Made by a program: the position numbers and the translations under genes. DNA of 64,000 bases. It comes from an uncultured Alphaproteobacteria bacterium. Lineage in GTDB: Bacteria; Pseudomonadota; Alphaproteobacteria; HIMB59; GCA-002718135. Each line of letters starts with the position of its first letter. Position 1 is the stretch's first letter. Positions 8,992-18,528 of the stretch are shown piece by piece. The stretch lies in the NCBI GenBank assembly GCA_902562275.1, contig CACESS010000008.1, positions 1-64,000 of the forward strand. The letters are read 5' to 3'. The notes below the pieces were generated by a model. That model was not told where the DNA came from. It did no database searches and worked only from the letters and a program-made list of their open reading frames with translations.

Positions 8992-10497
8992 ATGAAAAAA
9001 AAACCTAATGTGCTTATCTTTAATCCTGATCAGTGGAGAGGTGATATGTTAGGATATCTTGGTTATCCTGGAGCTCAAACACCAAATTTAGATAATATTA
9101 TTAATGATGATGCAATTGCATTTAAGAATGCATTCTGCCAAGCTACTGTTTGTACGCCAAGTCGCTGCTCATTTATGACTGGTTGGTATCCGCATGTTCA
9201 CGGTCATAGAACGATGCATTACATGCTACATACTGATCAAGGTGATTCGAGCATATTATCAGAATTAAAAAATAAAGATTATTTTATTTGGTGGGGTGGA
9301 AAAAATGATTTGATAGCAGGACAAGAAGGATATCGTAATCATTGTGATATTTATTTTGAGCCAACAGATAATGATTTTAAGAAATGGGACTATGCTCAAC
9401 AACCAGGTACTCATGGGGGAGATTTATCATGGAGAGGTCCTAAAGATGGAGATAATTATTATAGCTTCTTTAAAGGAAAATTAGATAAAAAAGATAAAGA
9501 TATTTATTTCGATGATGATTGGTCTATGGTTTATGGGGCATTAGATTTTATTGAAGATTATAAAAAAGAAAAACCATTCTGTTTATTTTTACCACTAGGA
9601 TACCCGCATCCACCTTACTGCGTTGAAGATCCATGGTTCTCTTCGATTGATAGAAATATAATTCCTGAAAGATATCAATACAAAACATGGGAAGACAAAC
9701 CAAGCCTTTTAAAAGGAATAATGGATGGTCAACAAATGCAAAATTGGACTGATGATCGTTGGAATGAATTACGAGCTGTTTATCTTGGTATGTGTGCAAG
9801 AGTTGATTATCAATTTGGTCTTTTAGTAAATCAACTTAAAAAAAATAATTTGTATGATGATACCTTAATTATTTTCCTATCAGATCATGGTGATTTCACT
9901 GGTGATTATAATCTTGTTGAAAAAACTCAAAATACTTTTCAAGATTGTCTAACTAATGTTCCTCTAATAATTAAACCACCTAAAAGTGAGAATACACTTA
10001 ATGGTGTAAGTGACACAATGATTGAATTGATTGATGTGGCTGGTACAATATATGACTATAGTAATATAGAACCATCTTATTGGCATTTTGGAAAGAGTAT
10101 TAAAAATTTTATAGATCAAAAGGTTGATAATCATAGAGAAGAGGTATTTACAGAAGGTGGTAGACTTAGATTAGAAAGACAAGCTAGTGAAAACCAAAGT
10201 CTACAACTACCCCATGGTCTTTATTATCCTAGAGTAAGTCTACAGGGTAAGGAAGATGAAATTTTAATGCATACCAAGGCTACAATGTGTAGAAATAAAA
10301 AATTTAAATATATTAAAAGAGCCTATGAAAAAGATGAACTCTATAATTTAATTGAAGATCCTGGCGAAATACATAATGTTATCGATGATACACAATATGC
10401 ATCAGAACTTAAGAAACTAATAGATAAAATGCTTTCATGGTACCAAGAAACTTGTGACGTTGTTCCTTTAAAAGGTGATGAAAGAGATTTTAACTAA
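8992..10497 (+). CDS. type I sulfatase, cytoplasmic (Cys-type)
   Basis: Arylsulfatase-fold hydrolase of 501 residues that should cleave a sulfate ester. The formylglycine signature CTPSRCSFMTG starts at Cys54. PDQ (12-14) gives early metal ligands and SDHGD late ones. There is no signal peptide: the first residues run straight into the first beta strand (PNVLIFNPDQ), so the enzyme is likely cytosolic and acts on imported substrate. It is transcribed alone on the plus strand and converges on, and slightly overlaps, the PhyH gene at 10494. It must be matured by a formylglycine-generating enzyme not encoded here. Confidence 0.9.
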   Translation: MKKKPNVLIFNPDQWRGDMLGYLGYPGAQTPNLDNIINDDAIAFKNAFCQATVCTPSRCSFMTGWYPHVHGHRTMHYMLHTDQGDSSILSELKNKDYFIWWGGKNDLIAGQEGYRNHCDIYFEPTDNDFKKWDYAQQPGTHGGDLSWRGPKDGDNYYSFFKGKLDKKDKDIYFDDDWSMVYGALDFIEDYKKEKPFCLFLPLGYPHPPYCVEDPWFSSIDRNIIPERYQYKTWEDKPSLLKGIMDGQQMQNWTDDRWNELRAVYLGMCARVDYQFGLLVNQLKKNNLYDDTLIIFLSDHGDFTGDYNLVEKTQNTFQDCLTNVPLIIKPPKSENTLNGVSDTMIELIDVAGTIYDYSNIEPSYWHFGKSIKNFIDQKVDNHREEVFTEGGRLRLERQASENQSLQLPHGLYYPRVSLQGKEDEILMHTKATMCRNKKFKYIKRAYEKDELYNLIEDPGEIHNVIDDTQYASELKKLIDKMLSWYQETCDVVPLKGDERDFN

Positions 10498-11414
10498 TAT
10501 AATTCATTCTCAATTCTAGTGAGCCAATAATCAATATCTAAATTTTTATGACCAGTGAGCATTCTCCAGAACTTAATTGTATTAATTTTGTCTAATCGAT
10601 TTGTATCTGCCTCTTGCCAAGGATATGATTTCATTAAAATATCATTGACTGTTTTTTCTTGTTTTTCATCTGTCCAATATAATGCTTTATTAGGAAGTGG
10701 TTTATATTTTTTTTCAGGATCCCATAATAGTTCCTGTTTTTCTGTTGGTTGCAGTCTAACTTTGAACATGTACCTAATCTCATCTGAAAAATTAACACCT
10801 GCACCATGCCACAAGCCATTATGAAAGATCCCAATTGTACCTGCCTTACAAACTATATTTTTCTGTCCTTTAATATTTTGATATTTAGCAATTCCCATTT
10901 CGTTTACAATTCTGAGATGTGTACCAGGGTGATATCTTGTTCCACCCATTTCTTTTGTAACATCAGTTGGAAAATAGAATAACTGAATATCAAATGTAAT
11001 TCTTGGATCGATTGTGCTGTCTTGATGATTAACCTGAGACATCTGTCTTTGATTAGTTTTTTTAAAGTATTTTGTTGGGAATGTTAGATGAAGAAATTGA
11101 TGATCAACTACAGCCTGAGATCCAACTAAACTATTAATTGCTCCTGCTACAACTTCATTTTTGAAAATTTTTTCTAAAGGAGATTTATATGGATAAGCAT
11201 TTTTGAGTGGTGTCCCTGCAGGAATTCTAGGAATGCTGCTAGAGGCTTTAATATTTTGAAAATACTTTTGCATATTATCAACATTCTCAATATCTGTGTG
11301 TCCAATATCGTTTAAAAATTCTTTGTTAGTTTCATTATCTATTAATCCATCAAAAAATAAGCATCCACTATTAGCGAATTCTGCCATTTGATCGGTTGAT
11401 AATAATTGTACCAT
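10494..11414 (-). CDS. phytanoyl-CoA dioxygenase (PhyH) family oxygenase
   Basis: Fe(II)/2-oxoglutarate-dependent oxygenase, 306 residues. The facial triad is visible: H130 and D132 in NHQDST, and the distal H203 in NGLWHGAG. R214 or R220 in IRYMFKVR is a candidate for 2-oxoglutarate binding. It is the last gene of the sulfatase operon and starts one base after the stop of the 92-residue gene. Family members hydroxylate very different small molecules, so the substrate is unknown. The context suggests it oxidises a sulfated or desulfated compound brought in by the upstream transporter. Confidence 0.85.
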   Translation of the reverse strand: MVQLLSTDQMAEFANSGCLFFDGLIDNETNKEFLNDIGHTDIENVDNMQKYFQNIKASSSIPRIPAGTPLKNAYPYKSPLEKIFKNEVVAGAINSLVGSQAVVDHQFLHLTFPTKYFKKTNQRQMSQVNHQDSTIDPRITFDIQLFYFPTDVTKEMGGTRYHPGTHLRIVNEMGIAKYQNIKGQKNIVCKAGTIGIFHNGLWHGAGVNFSDEIRYMFKVRLQPTEKQELLWDPEKKYKPLPNKALYWTDEKQEKTVNDILMKSYPWQEADTNRLDKINTIKFWRMLTGHKNLDIDYWLTRIENELY

Positions 11415-11415
11415 T

Positions 11416-11694
11416 TTAAAAATCTCCTTCTTCTATTTTTTCAAAAAAAAATTCATGTTTTAAATATGAAGTCCTAAATTCTTCTCCTGGATGCTCTGGT
11501 ATAGCTTGACTTGATTGAAATAATCTCCACCCATCTAATAAGGCGTCTAGCCCCGTAGGATAAGGAGGCACGTCACTATCACCTGTCATATGGAGTTTTT
11601 GACCAGTACCATCAAAAGTAGCCCATGAAATAACTTCAGCTTCTAAACTTGGAAACTTTAAATAAAGTACTAATACTTTTTGTCTTTTGGGCAT
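11416..11694 (-). CDS. small orphan protein of the sulfatase operon
   Basis: 92 residues, function not recognised. The ATG directly abuts the TAA of the sulfatase upstream (TAAATG), and its own stop sits one base before the PhyH start, so it is almost surely translated. The sequence looks globular and soluble: an N-terminal strand with KVLVLYLKFP, a centre with GDSDVPPYPTGLDALLDGW, and an acidic, aromatic end. There is no signal peptide, membrane segment or cysteine. It could be a subunit or chaperone of a neighbouring enzyme. That is a guess from position only. Confidence 0.75.
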   Translation of the reverse strand: MPKRQKVLVLYLKFPSLEAEVISWATFDGTGQKLHMTGDSDVPPYPTGLDALLDGWRLFQSSQAIPEHPGEEFRTSYLKHEFFFEKIEEGDF

Positions 11695-13206
11695 TTAATT
11701 TTCTTTAAAATAATTTTTTAATAATTCTTTTGGTGGATCATATGTTTTAATTTCATTCAGCAAAAGATTTTTATATTTGTTTATTAAATCCTGATCATTA
11801 ATAGGATGTAGTTGGCCGGGATCTTCCTTCAAATTATAAAGTGCGCATTTAGTATCTTCTAGTGATTTATGTGGATCTGATTTTCTAAGAATTCTATTTA
11901 CCTTCATTACAGGGATATTTTTAGTAAAGTTAAATGGTTCATGCATAGTTGCAGTTTTCAATTCTTCATGTGAAAAAAATTGCCTCATATTTGTTGGCAT
12001 CAATGTATATTGAAATCTACTTCTGTCGTATTGATCAAAATTTTCTGGGAAATGAAAATAAGAATAGTTTCCATCAGAAATGTTTATACCCCCACCCCAA
12101 TATCCATACAAAGCGCAATGTTCATTTTCACTATCTTTATCTAAAAAGTTTAATAGTGATTTGCCTTTAACTTCTTTAGGAAGATTGTGGCCGTGCATTG
12201 TCATGAATGTTGGCATGAGATCAATATTTTGTGTTACAACATTTCTTTGCTCTCCCGAATATTGTTTAAATTCAGGGTGATAAAAATAAAAGGGTATATT
12301 TGCAATCTCATTGTATAAAGGCATTCTGTTTTTTGCCCACCAATCATGTTCACCTAACATAAAACCATGGTCCGTAGTTAAAATCAATGCGGTGTCATTC
12401 CATAAGTTATTTTCATCAAAATAATCTAAAACGGTACCAAGTAAATAATCACATAGGCCAACTAAAGCAATGTAATTGGCTTTTAACTCTTCAACCTCAT
12501 CATCCGTTTCTTTCACTCTATCGTATTGAGGCCAATCTAATCTTGGACCTGTATAATTTGTTTTTAGTTTTTCTCTAAATCTCTCTGGAGCAAAAAAAGG
12601 TTCATGAGGGTCAAAAGTTTCTAGTTGAAGAAACCAATTATCAGAGTCTTTGTTAATATTGATAAAATCTAAACCGGATTCAAAGCATTTAACTGAAGGA
12701 AAATCTTTTTCTTCTTTAATAAACTCACTGTTGATTGCATAATGATAGTATCCTGTTTCTCTATTAGTTAAATTTAATTGAGATTGATGATATTTTTCTC
12801 TTAATTTTTCAAGCGGCGGTTGTACCATGGCTTTCCATGGGTCGCTTTCTTGTCCCCTGATAAAATCCCAAGAATTAAATCGATTATGATAAGTTGCACC
12901 TCCATCCTCAAAATAATGATAATGATCTGTGACAAGATGAGTGTATGTATCATTAAGACGTAAAATTTCTGGAAATGAATTATCAAATGGTTCTAGTGGT
13001 CCCCATGCACGATGCAAAAAACTTAATCGTCCTGAATGCATGTCTCTTCTTGCCGGCATACAAGGCATACTACCAATATAATGATTATTAAACTGGACTG
13101 ATTTTTCTGCTAATCGATTAAAATTTGGCGTTTCAATATATTTACCACCGTAGGAATTTAACATTCTTTTATTTAATGAATCAAATAAAAGGAAAACTGT
13201 TTTCAT
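11695..13206 (-). CDS. type I sulfatase, cytoplasmic (Cys-type)
   Basis: 503-residue sulfatase-fold enzyme. The formylglycine signature CMPARRDMHSG begins at Cys49, with Met in the second position. The metal-binding TTDHGFMLGEHDWWAKN segment lies near residue 278. No export signal is seen: the N-terminus MKTVFLLFDSLN is the first strand. It is the last of four consecutive sulfatases and is followed directly by the 92-residue gene. The four differ clearly from each other in sequence, so they are unlikely to be recent duplicates and may remove sulfate from different positions. Confidence 0.9.
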   Translation of the reverse strand: MKTVFLLFDSLNKRMLNSYGGKYIETPNFNRLAEKSVQFNNHYIGSMPCMPARRDMHSGRLSFLHRAWGPLEPFDNSFPEILRLNDTYTHLVTDHYHYFEDGGATYHNRFNSWDFIRGQESDPWKAMVQPPLEKLREKYHQSQLNLTNRETGYYHYAINSEFIKEEKDFPSVKCFESGLDFININKDSDNWFLQLETFDPHEPFFAPERFREKLKTNYTGPRLDWPQYDRVKETDDEVEELKANYIALVGLCDYLLGTVLDYFDENNLWNDTALILTTDHGFMLGEHDWWAKNRMPLYNEIANIPFYFYHPEFKQYSGEQRNVVTQNIDLMPTFMTMHGHNLPKEVKGKSLLNFLDKDSENEHCALYGYWGGGINISDGNYSYFHFPENFDQYDRSRFQYTLMPTNMRQFFSHEELKTATMHEPFNFTKNIPVMKVNRILRKSDPHKSLEDTKCALYNLKEDPGQLHPINDQDLINKYKNLLLNEIKTYDPPKELLKNYFKEN

Positions 13207-13236
13207 AGAAATAGATTAATATGAAATAAATAATTA

Positions 13237-14604
13237 TTAAAGTTTTTTCTTTAATCGATGAAAAGAATCCGGGCTTAATCCCATTTGACCAGGATTATTC
13301 ACATTATTAGCTTTTTTAATTTTGGATGTAATATTTTCAACTTTTTTTATTTTGTTTTTAATCTTTTGCCTTAATGAGTTTGTTATTTCATCATAAGTAC
13401 TAATACCAATTAGATTATTTAATTCATATGGATCAGCATCAAGATCGTATAGGTTTGTTTCCGTGTATTGATTTGATGAAGATTTTTCACTTCCGTTAGA
13501 ATCTTGATCAGCAATACAATATTTCCATTTTTCAGTTCTTAAACTTCTAGCTAATTGACTTTCACTAATTTGGATGAAAATTTCGTTGTCCCATTTTTTG
13601 GAAGTTTTATTAACTAAAGGCAATACTGATCTACCATCACAATGAGAAGTATTTTTGACTTTTGCCAAATCCAATATTGTTGCATGAATATCTAATATGT
13701 TTGTTAGTTCTTTTATACGTCCACCTTGTTGGAAAACATTTCCAATTAAAGAAGTAGGAACTCGTATTGAACTTTCATGACAAGAACGTTTATATTCTCT
13801 ATTTCGTGTTTTAAAATTATTTCCATGATCAGATGTAAAAATAATTGCACTATCATCGAATAATTTTAAGCTTTTAATAACATCGATCATTCTGCCATAA
13901 GCTTCATCTATTCTCTTCACCATTCCATAATAGCCTCCTAAATGTCGAGGAGAGGATCCAACTAGAGATGAAAGATCTGGTGGTGACCACTTACCTGTAT
14001 ATTTTTCTCTGTATCCAATAGGTGGCGGATAATCATCTGTATTATTTTGATGATGTGGTTCAATAAGAGAAACGAAAAGAAAGAATGGTTTTTTTTGATT
14101 GAGTTTTATAAAATTTATTGCTGCATCAGTTATTGCATCAACTCTATATCCAGGAAGAAATACTTTTTTATTCTGCCCATCATAAACATATGTTTCATAG
14201 GCATCAGATGTAAATTCTAATAGATTTGATCCCAACCAATAATCGTAACCGCCTCTATCCTCTTTTTTAACTGGCTCTGAGGAACCAAGGTGCCATTTTC
14301 CAATATATCCTGTAGCATATCCTTCTTTTGATAAGTATTTTGCAAGAGTTTTAATATTTTTTTTTAAAGGTATTCTATTTTTAAAACATCCAGTTTTTGT
14401 TGCATACATCCCTGATTGTAATGAAGCTCTCGCTGGACCACAAACAGGTTGGCAAGTAAATGAATTAAAAAGATGTGAACCTTCAACAGCATAGTGATCA
14501 AAGTTTTCCATTAAAGATAATGGATTGCCATGTAAACCAGATGTATCCCAACGTTGTTGATCAGTAAAAAATACGATGATGTTTGGTTTAGATTTAGTAT
14601 TCAT
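13237..14604 (-). CDS. type I sulfatase, cytoplasmic (Cys-type)
   Basis: 455 residues, the shortest of the five sulfatases here. CGPARASLQSG begins at Cys55 and FFTDQQRWD (12-20) gives the early metal ligands. FTSDHGNN lies in the middle, followed by a basic RNREYKRSCHESSIRVP loop typical of family members. GYIGKWHLG near residue 99 is the common sulfatase lysine/histidine motif. The C-terminal tail is lysine-rich and low in complexity. No signal peptide. It sits 12 bases after the neighbouring sulfatase and 30 before the next. Confidence 0.9.
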   Translation of the reverse strand: MNTKSKPNIIVFFTDQQRWDTSGLHGNPLSLMENFDHYAVEGSHLFNSFTCQPVCGPARASLQSGMYATKTGCFKNRIPLKKNIKTLAKYLSKEGYATGYIGKWHLGSSEPVKKEDRGGYDYWLGSNLLEFTSDAYETYVYDGQNKKVFLPGYRVDAITDAAINFIKLNQKKPFFLFVSLIEPHHQNNTDDYPPPIGYREKYTGKWSPPDLSSLVGSSPRHLGGYYGMVKRIDEAYGRMIDVIKSLKLFDDSAIIFTSDHGNNFKTRNREYKRSCHESSIRVPTSLIGNVFQQGGRIKELTNILDIHATILDLAKVKNTSHCDGRSVLPLVNKTSKKWDNEIFIQISESQLARSLRTEKWKYCIADQDSNGSEKSSSNQYTETNLYDLDADPYELNNLIGISTYDEITNSLRQKIKNKIKKVENITSKIKKANNVNNPGQMGLSPDSFHRLKKKL

Positions 14605-14616
14605 TATGATTTAGAT

Positions 14617-16116
14617 TTATTTACTAAAAGGTTTTCCTTTATATTTTCTAAGATTATCAGCGTGCTTTTTTCTATCTGTTTTATCAAGACGTTCAACATA
14701 TGTATTCCAGACTTTTGAAAATATATTTGCATGATGAGGACCACCTTCCCTTATTACACCTTGAAGTGGATCTCCTCTATCAGCCTCATACATATTTTCT
14801 TCAATCCACTCATCGATTAAAAACATCCCATGAGCTACGAGATCTTTATGCTGCTCTGCTAGGTTATTCAACTCATGCGGATCTTTTTCAATATCGAAAA
14901 GCATATATTTTGGAAAATCTTTTAAACCAGTGTCGTATGTTCTTATTAGTAACCAATTATCCCATCTGACAGATCTTTGACAACTCCAAGCACCATGACT
15001 AATAACTAAATAATCTCTTTCATTTGATGATTTACTATTAGTTAGATTTTCAGTGAAATTAATACCATCCCATCTATCAGGTTGTGAAGATGAAGTAATT
15101 TGAGAAATAGTAGAAGTTAAATCTAAATTATAAAATTTATTTTCTACAGTACTTCCTTTATTTGTATCTGTTATCCCTGGCCATCTAATTATTAATGGAA
15201 CTCTATTAGTTATATGATCAGCTGTTTGGTGATCTCCCCAAACATTTAACTCGCCTTGATTTTCTCCGTGGTCTGCTGAAATAATTATTGCAGTATCATC
15301 CCAAAGATTCATTTTTTTTAAATCTTCAAAAACTTTATTTAAATAAAAATCAGCGTACCTAATTCCAGTATCATATGCATCAATTTGTTCTTTAGCATCA
15401 GAAGTATTTTTAATTTCCCCTACTCCCATTGTATACTTTCCTCCAAGATCTTCATTAAATCCTGGAACTTCTCTAGCGCTATGCGGTCCAAAACTATTCC
15501 TTTGTTTTTTAATTAATTCTTCTGTCACCCATTCTTCAATAGGATCATCTTTAAAAGGATTGCCAAAGTCTTCAGGCGTATCATATGGAGTATGAGGATC
15601 CCACATATTTACGTGTAAGAACCAATTTTCTTTTTCTCCATTATTATCTAACCATTTTTTTATAACAGGATAGACTTCATCAGCATTTTCTAAACCACCT
15701 TTTCCAGTGTCATACGTTTCGGTAAAACCAAACCAAACTTGATAGGCTGTATGTCTTTCAGGAAAAGGACTGATACTTGCTGTATAGTATCCTGCATCTC
15801 GAAGAACTTTTCCAAGAGATGTAAAAGCATATTCTCCTCTTAAACCTCCTTTAAATTCTCTGTTCCAAATATTTTTTCTCGGAGCAATATCAGAGAATTC
15901 ACCACCATGGTTAACAACTCCAGTTTTGAAACCAAAATTGCCGCCGAACAAAGCAGTTCTACTAGGTAGGCACGGTGTGTCAGTTGAATAAAAATTTGTA
16001 AATTTGACTCCTTCTTTTGCTATTGAGTCAATCGTAGGTGACGTATTTCTATGATAACCATAACATCCCAAGTGATCAGGTCTTAAAGAGTCTATGTCTA
16101 CATATAAAATTCTCAT
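14617..16116 (-). CDS. type I sulfatase, cytoplasmic (Cys-type)
   Basis: 499-residue sulfatase. CLPSRTALFGG begins at Cys49; the usual Thr/Ser before the last Gly is replaced by Gly. VDIDSLRPDHLGCYG (6-20) supplies the first metal ligands and SADHGENQGE the later ones. The N-terminus MRILYVDID starts inside the fold, so no export is predicted. The length and the DSLRPDHLGCYG start resemble heparan/N-sulfoglucosamine-type branches, but the substrate cannot be assigned. It is cotranscribed with the sulfatases on either side. Confidence 0.9.
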   Translation of the reverse strand: MRILYVDIDSLRPDHLGCYGYHRNTSPTIDSIAKEGVKFTNFYSTDTPCLPSRTALFGGNFGFKTGVVNHGGEFSDIAPRKNIWNREFKGGLRGEYAFTSLGKVLRDAGYYTASISPFPERHTAYQVWFGFTETYDTGKGGLENADEVYPVIKKWLDNNGEKENWFLHVNMWDPHTPYDTPEDFGNPFKDDPIEEWVTEELIKKQRNSFGPHSAREVPGFNEDLGGKYTMGVGEIKNTSDAKEQIDAYDTGIRYADFYLNKVFEDLKKMNLWDDTAIIISADHGENQGELNVWGDHQTADHITNRVPLIIRWPGITDTNKGSTVENKFYNLDLTSTISQITSSSQPDRWDGINFTENLTNSKSSNERDYLVISHGAWSCQRSVRWDNWLLIRTYDTGLKDFPKYMLFDIEKDPHELNNLAEQHKDLVAHGMFLIDEWIEENMYEADRGDPLQGVIREGGPHHANIFSKVWNTYVERLDKTDRKKHADNLRKYKGKPFSK

Positions 16117-16132
16117 CTTTATCCTTTCTTAA

Positions 16133-17674
16133 TTAAGCGCCTGAAACTCTTTTCATTTTTGATGTTTCATCTTTTAATGTGGCTTGCGCAAACTTAAATA
16201 ATAAATCTTTTTTTAATGTTTGTGCATTCGTGTTGTCCCATAAATTATTATATTCGTTTGGATCATTTTCTAAATCAAAAAGTTCACCGTAGTTAGCCTC
16301 TCGATAAATAGAAATTTTATAATTATCATTTATATAAGTTTTTAAATGTGGCATCCTTGGATTATGTCTATTTTCAACGAATATATGTGAACGGATACTT
16401 TCCTTGTTGCCATAAAATACATCCGTTTGATCCACTCCTTGCATTTGAGTTGGTATATCAATGCCCGCGACTTTTAAAAATGTTGGTGCAAGATCAACTA
16501 AACTCAATAAAGATGAAGATGATGAATTTTGAGGTACTTTACCAGGCCATCTAACAATAAATGGTAAACGGAGCATATCTTCATAGTGGAATGGTCCTTT
16601 AGCAATTAAACCATGCTGCCCTATAAAGTGACCATGATCAGTTGTAAAAATAATTATGGTATTATCAAGTTCACCCATTTGATCTAACTTATTAATTATT
16701 TTTCCAATATTCTTATCCATAAAACTAACCATGCCATAATAAATTGCCATGTCTTTTTTTAATTCTTCCATAGGATACAAGTGACTCATGCATCCATGTG
16801 CGTTAAATGGTGAATGCCAATTTTCGAAATCTGGATTTGTCGTTTGTGTTTTTCCAAAATGTGGTGGATTTAATTCGTGTTCACCTTCTTTTAGAGTTCC
16901 AGGTGACATGTCTTCTGGATTATACATTGATGCCCATGGTTCACTTAATACATACGGTGGGTGTGGATCTTGAAAACTTGTCCAAAGAAAAAATGGCTTG
17001 TCATCTTTTTGTTGATCTAAAAATTCAATTGATCTTTCGGCTGTCCAATTTGTGTAGTGATGTTTTTCGTCTAACTTCCAAACCCTATCCGGTCTTGCCC
17101 AGTAGTCATATTCACGAGCAATTGGAGGAGCATATTTAGAAGTTTCACCAGGCACTGGTTGAAAATATTCTTTCCAATCACTTAGACCGTTTTGTTCCAT
17201 CCAAATTGCATAATGTTGACCTACATGACTTTCATCTGCATGATTACGTGCTAGCTCAATATGCTCAAAGCCATACCAAGGTCCTTTAAAATTTTTCCAA
17301 AATTCTAAATCTCTTAAAGTTGGTTGTCCTTCTATAGATTCCTGGCCTGGAACTGAAGTTAATGGCTGGAAATGTGCTTTACCAATTAAACCAGTAAAGT
17401 AACCATTTTTGTATAAAAGTTCTCCGATAGTTTCTACTTCTTCATCTAATTTAACACCAATTGTCCACGCTCCATGAGAGGAAGGATATTGCCCAGTAAT
17501 AATACTTGCTCTTGATGGTGTACAAACTGGCGATGGACAATAAGCTCTTGTAAAATTCATTCCTTCATCACAAAGCTTATCTAAATACGGTGTTTGTATT
17601 TTTGAATTAAATTTTCCAATTGTATCGTGATGCTGTTGATCTGAAGTTATTAATAAAATATTAGGTCTTTTCAT
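16133..17674 (-). CDS. type I sulfatase, cytoplasmic (Cys-type)
   Basis: 513 residues. CTPSRASIITG begins at Cys51, the textbook form of the signature. TSDQQHHD (10-17) and TTDHGHFIGQHGLIAKG carry metal ligands, and GLIGKAHF near residue 98 is the conserved Lys/His motif. There is no signal peptide. It is the first sulfatase after the permease genes, with only two bases between the permease stop region and its neighbour. The context says its substrate enters through the 17677-21015 importer. Confidence 0.92.
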   Translation of the reverse strand: MKRPNILLITSDQQHHDTIGKFNSKIQTPYLDKLCDEGMNFTRAYCPSPVCTPSRASIITGQYPSSHGAWTIGVKLDEEVETIGELLYKNGYFTGLIGKAHFQPLTSVPGQESIEGQPTLRDLEFWKNFKGPWYGFEHIELARNHADESHVGQHYAIWMEQNGLSDWKEYFQPVPGETSKYAPPIAREYDYWARPDRVWKLDEKHHYTNWTAERSIEFLDQQKDDKPFFLWTSFQDPHPPYVLSEPWASMYNPEDMSPGTLKEGEHELNPPHFGKTQTTNPDFENWHSPFNAHGCMSHLYPMEELKKDMAIYYGMVSFMDKNIGKIINKLDQMGELDNTIIIFTTDHGHFIGQHGLIAKGPFHYEDMLRLPFIVRWPGKVPQNSSSSSLLSLVDLAPTFLKVAGIDIPTQMQGVDQTDVFYGNKESIRSHIFVENRHNPRMPHLKTYINDNYKISIYREANYGELFDLENDPNEYNNLWDNTNAQTLKKDLLFKFAQATLKDETSKMKRVSGA

Positions 17675-17676
17675 GT

Positions 17677-18528
17677 TTACCCTTTTACAGCTCCTTGGAC
17701 ACCTTCAACAAAATATTTTTGCATAAACAAAAATAAAATAATTATAGGCAAAATAGTTATAACAGATGCAGCTGCCATACCAGACCAATCGACAAAGTAT
17801 TCTCCTTTAAAGGCATACACACCTACAGATAATGTTCTAATATCAGGATTACCAAGAGTAATAACTACAGGTAGTAGAAAATCATTCCATGCATGTAAGA
17901 CTTGTAAGATAGAAACAGTTGCTACAACTGGCTTGGTTAATGGTAACATAATCATAATAAAAGTTCTGATAAATCCTGCTCCATCCATTTTTGCAGCTTC
18001 TTCGAGCTCGACGGGTATTCTTGAAAAGTATCCAGCAAATAATAAAATATATATTACAGGCGTATGACCAGCAGTTGCGATTGTTAAACCAATTAAATTT
18101 TTAGATATTTTTAAATCTGTCAATAAATCAAAAACTGGAATTATAGTATAACCTTGAGGAATAAAAATTGTGGCAATTAAAATTCCAATAAGTATTTTTT
18201 TTCCAGGAAAAGCATATCTTCCAATCACATAACCAAACATACCGGTTGTGATCACTACTATAACAACTGAAACAACTGTAATTATAAGAGTATTAAAAAA
18301 ATACCTTCCCATGTTGGCTCCAAACCAAGCTCTTTCAAAATTTTCCCATATAAGCTTATCTGGTATTAAGCCTAGGCCACCCCAAATTTCGAAATCAGTT
18401 TTTAGAGAAGCAGAAAGAACCCATAAAAGAGGGTATATCCAGAAGAAAGAAAAAATAAGAAAGAATACAGTAATTGTCAAATATCTTACTTGGTTTTTTT
18501 CAGCGATAAAATTTAAATATTTACTCAT
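17677..18528 (-). CDS. CUT1-type sugar ABC transporter permease (MalG-like)
   Basis: Inner-membrane permease. The EAA loop reads ELEEAAKMDGAGFIRTFIMI, then LPLTKPVVATV. Six helices can be traced. An upstream in-frame start at 18612 would add 28 cysteine-rich residues and a long overlap. I use the ATG at 18528, which overlaps the TGA of the preceding permease as ATGA and gives the usual MalG-type length of about 283 residues. It works with the 18525-19439 permease and the Tat-exported binding protein. No ATPase gene is in this operon. Confidence 0.92.
   Translation of the reverse strand: MSKYLNFIAEKNQVRYLTITVFFLIFSFFWIYPLLWVLSASLKTDFEIWGGLGLIPDKLIWENFERAWFGANMGRYFFNTLIITVVSVVIVVITTGMFGYVIGRYAFPGKKILIGILIATIFIPQGYTIIPVFDLLTDLKISKNLIGLTIATAGHTPVIYILLFAGYFSRIPVELEEAAKMDGAGFIRTFIMIMLPLTKPVVATVSILQVLHAWNDFLLPVVITLGNPDIRTLSVGVYAFKGEYFVDWSGMAAASVITILPIIILFLFMQKYFVEGVQGAVKG

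Noticed and set aside
10555..10834. Open frames on both strands inside the PhyH gene
   Set aside because: The PhyH frame carries the iron triad here; the others lack any family pattern.
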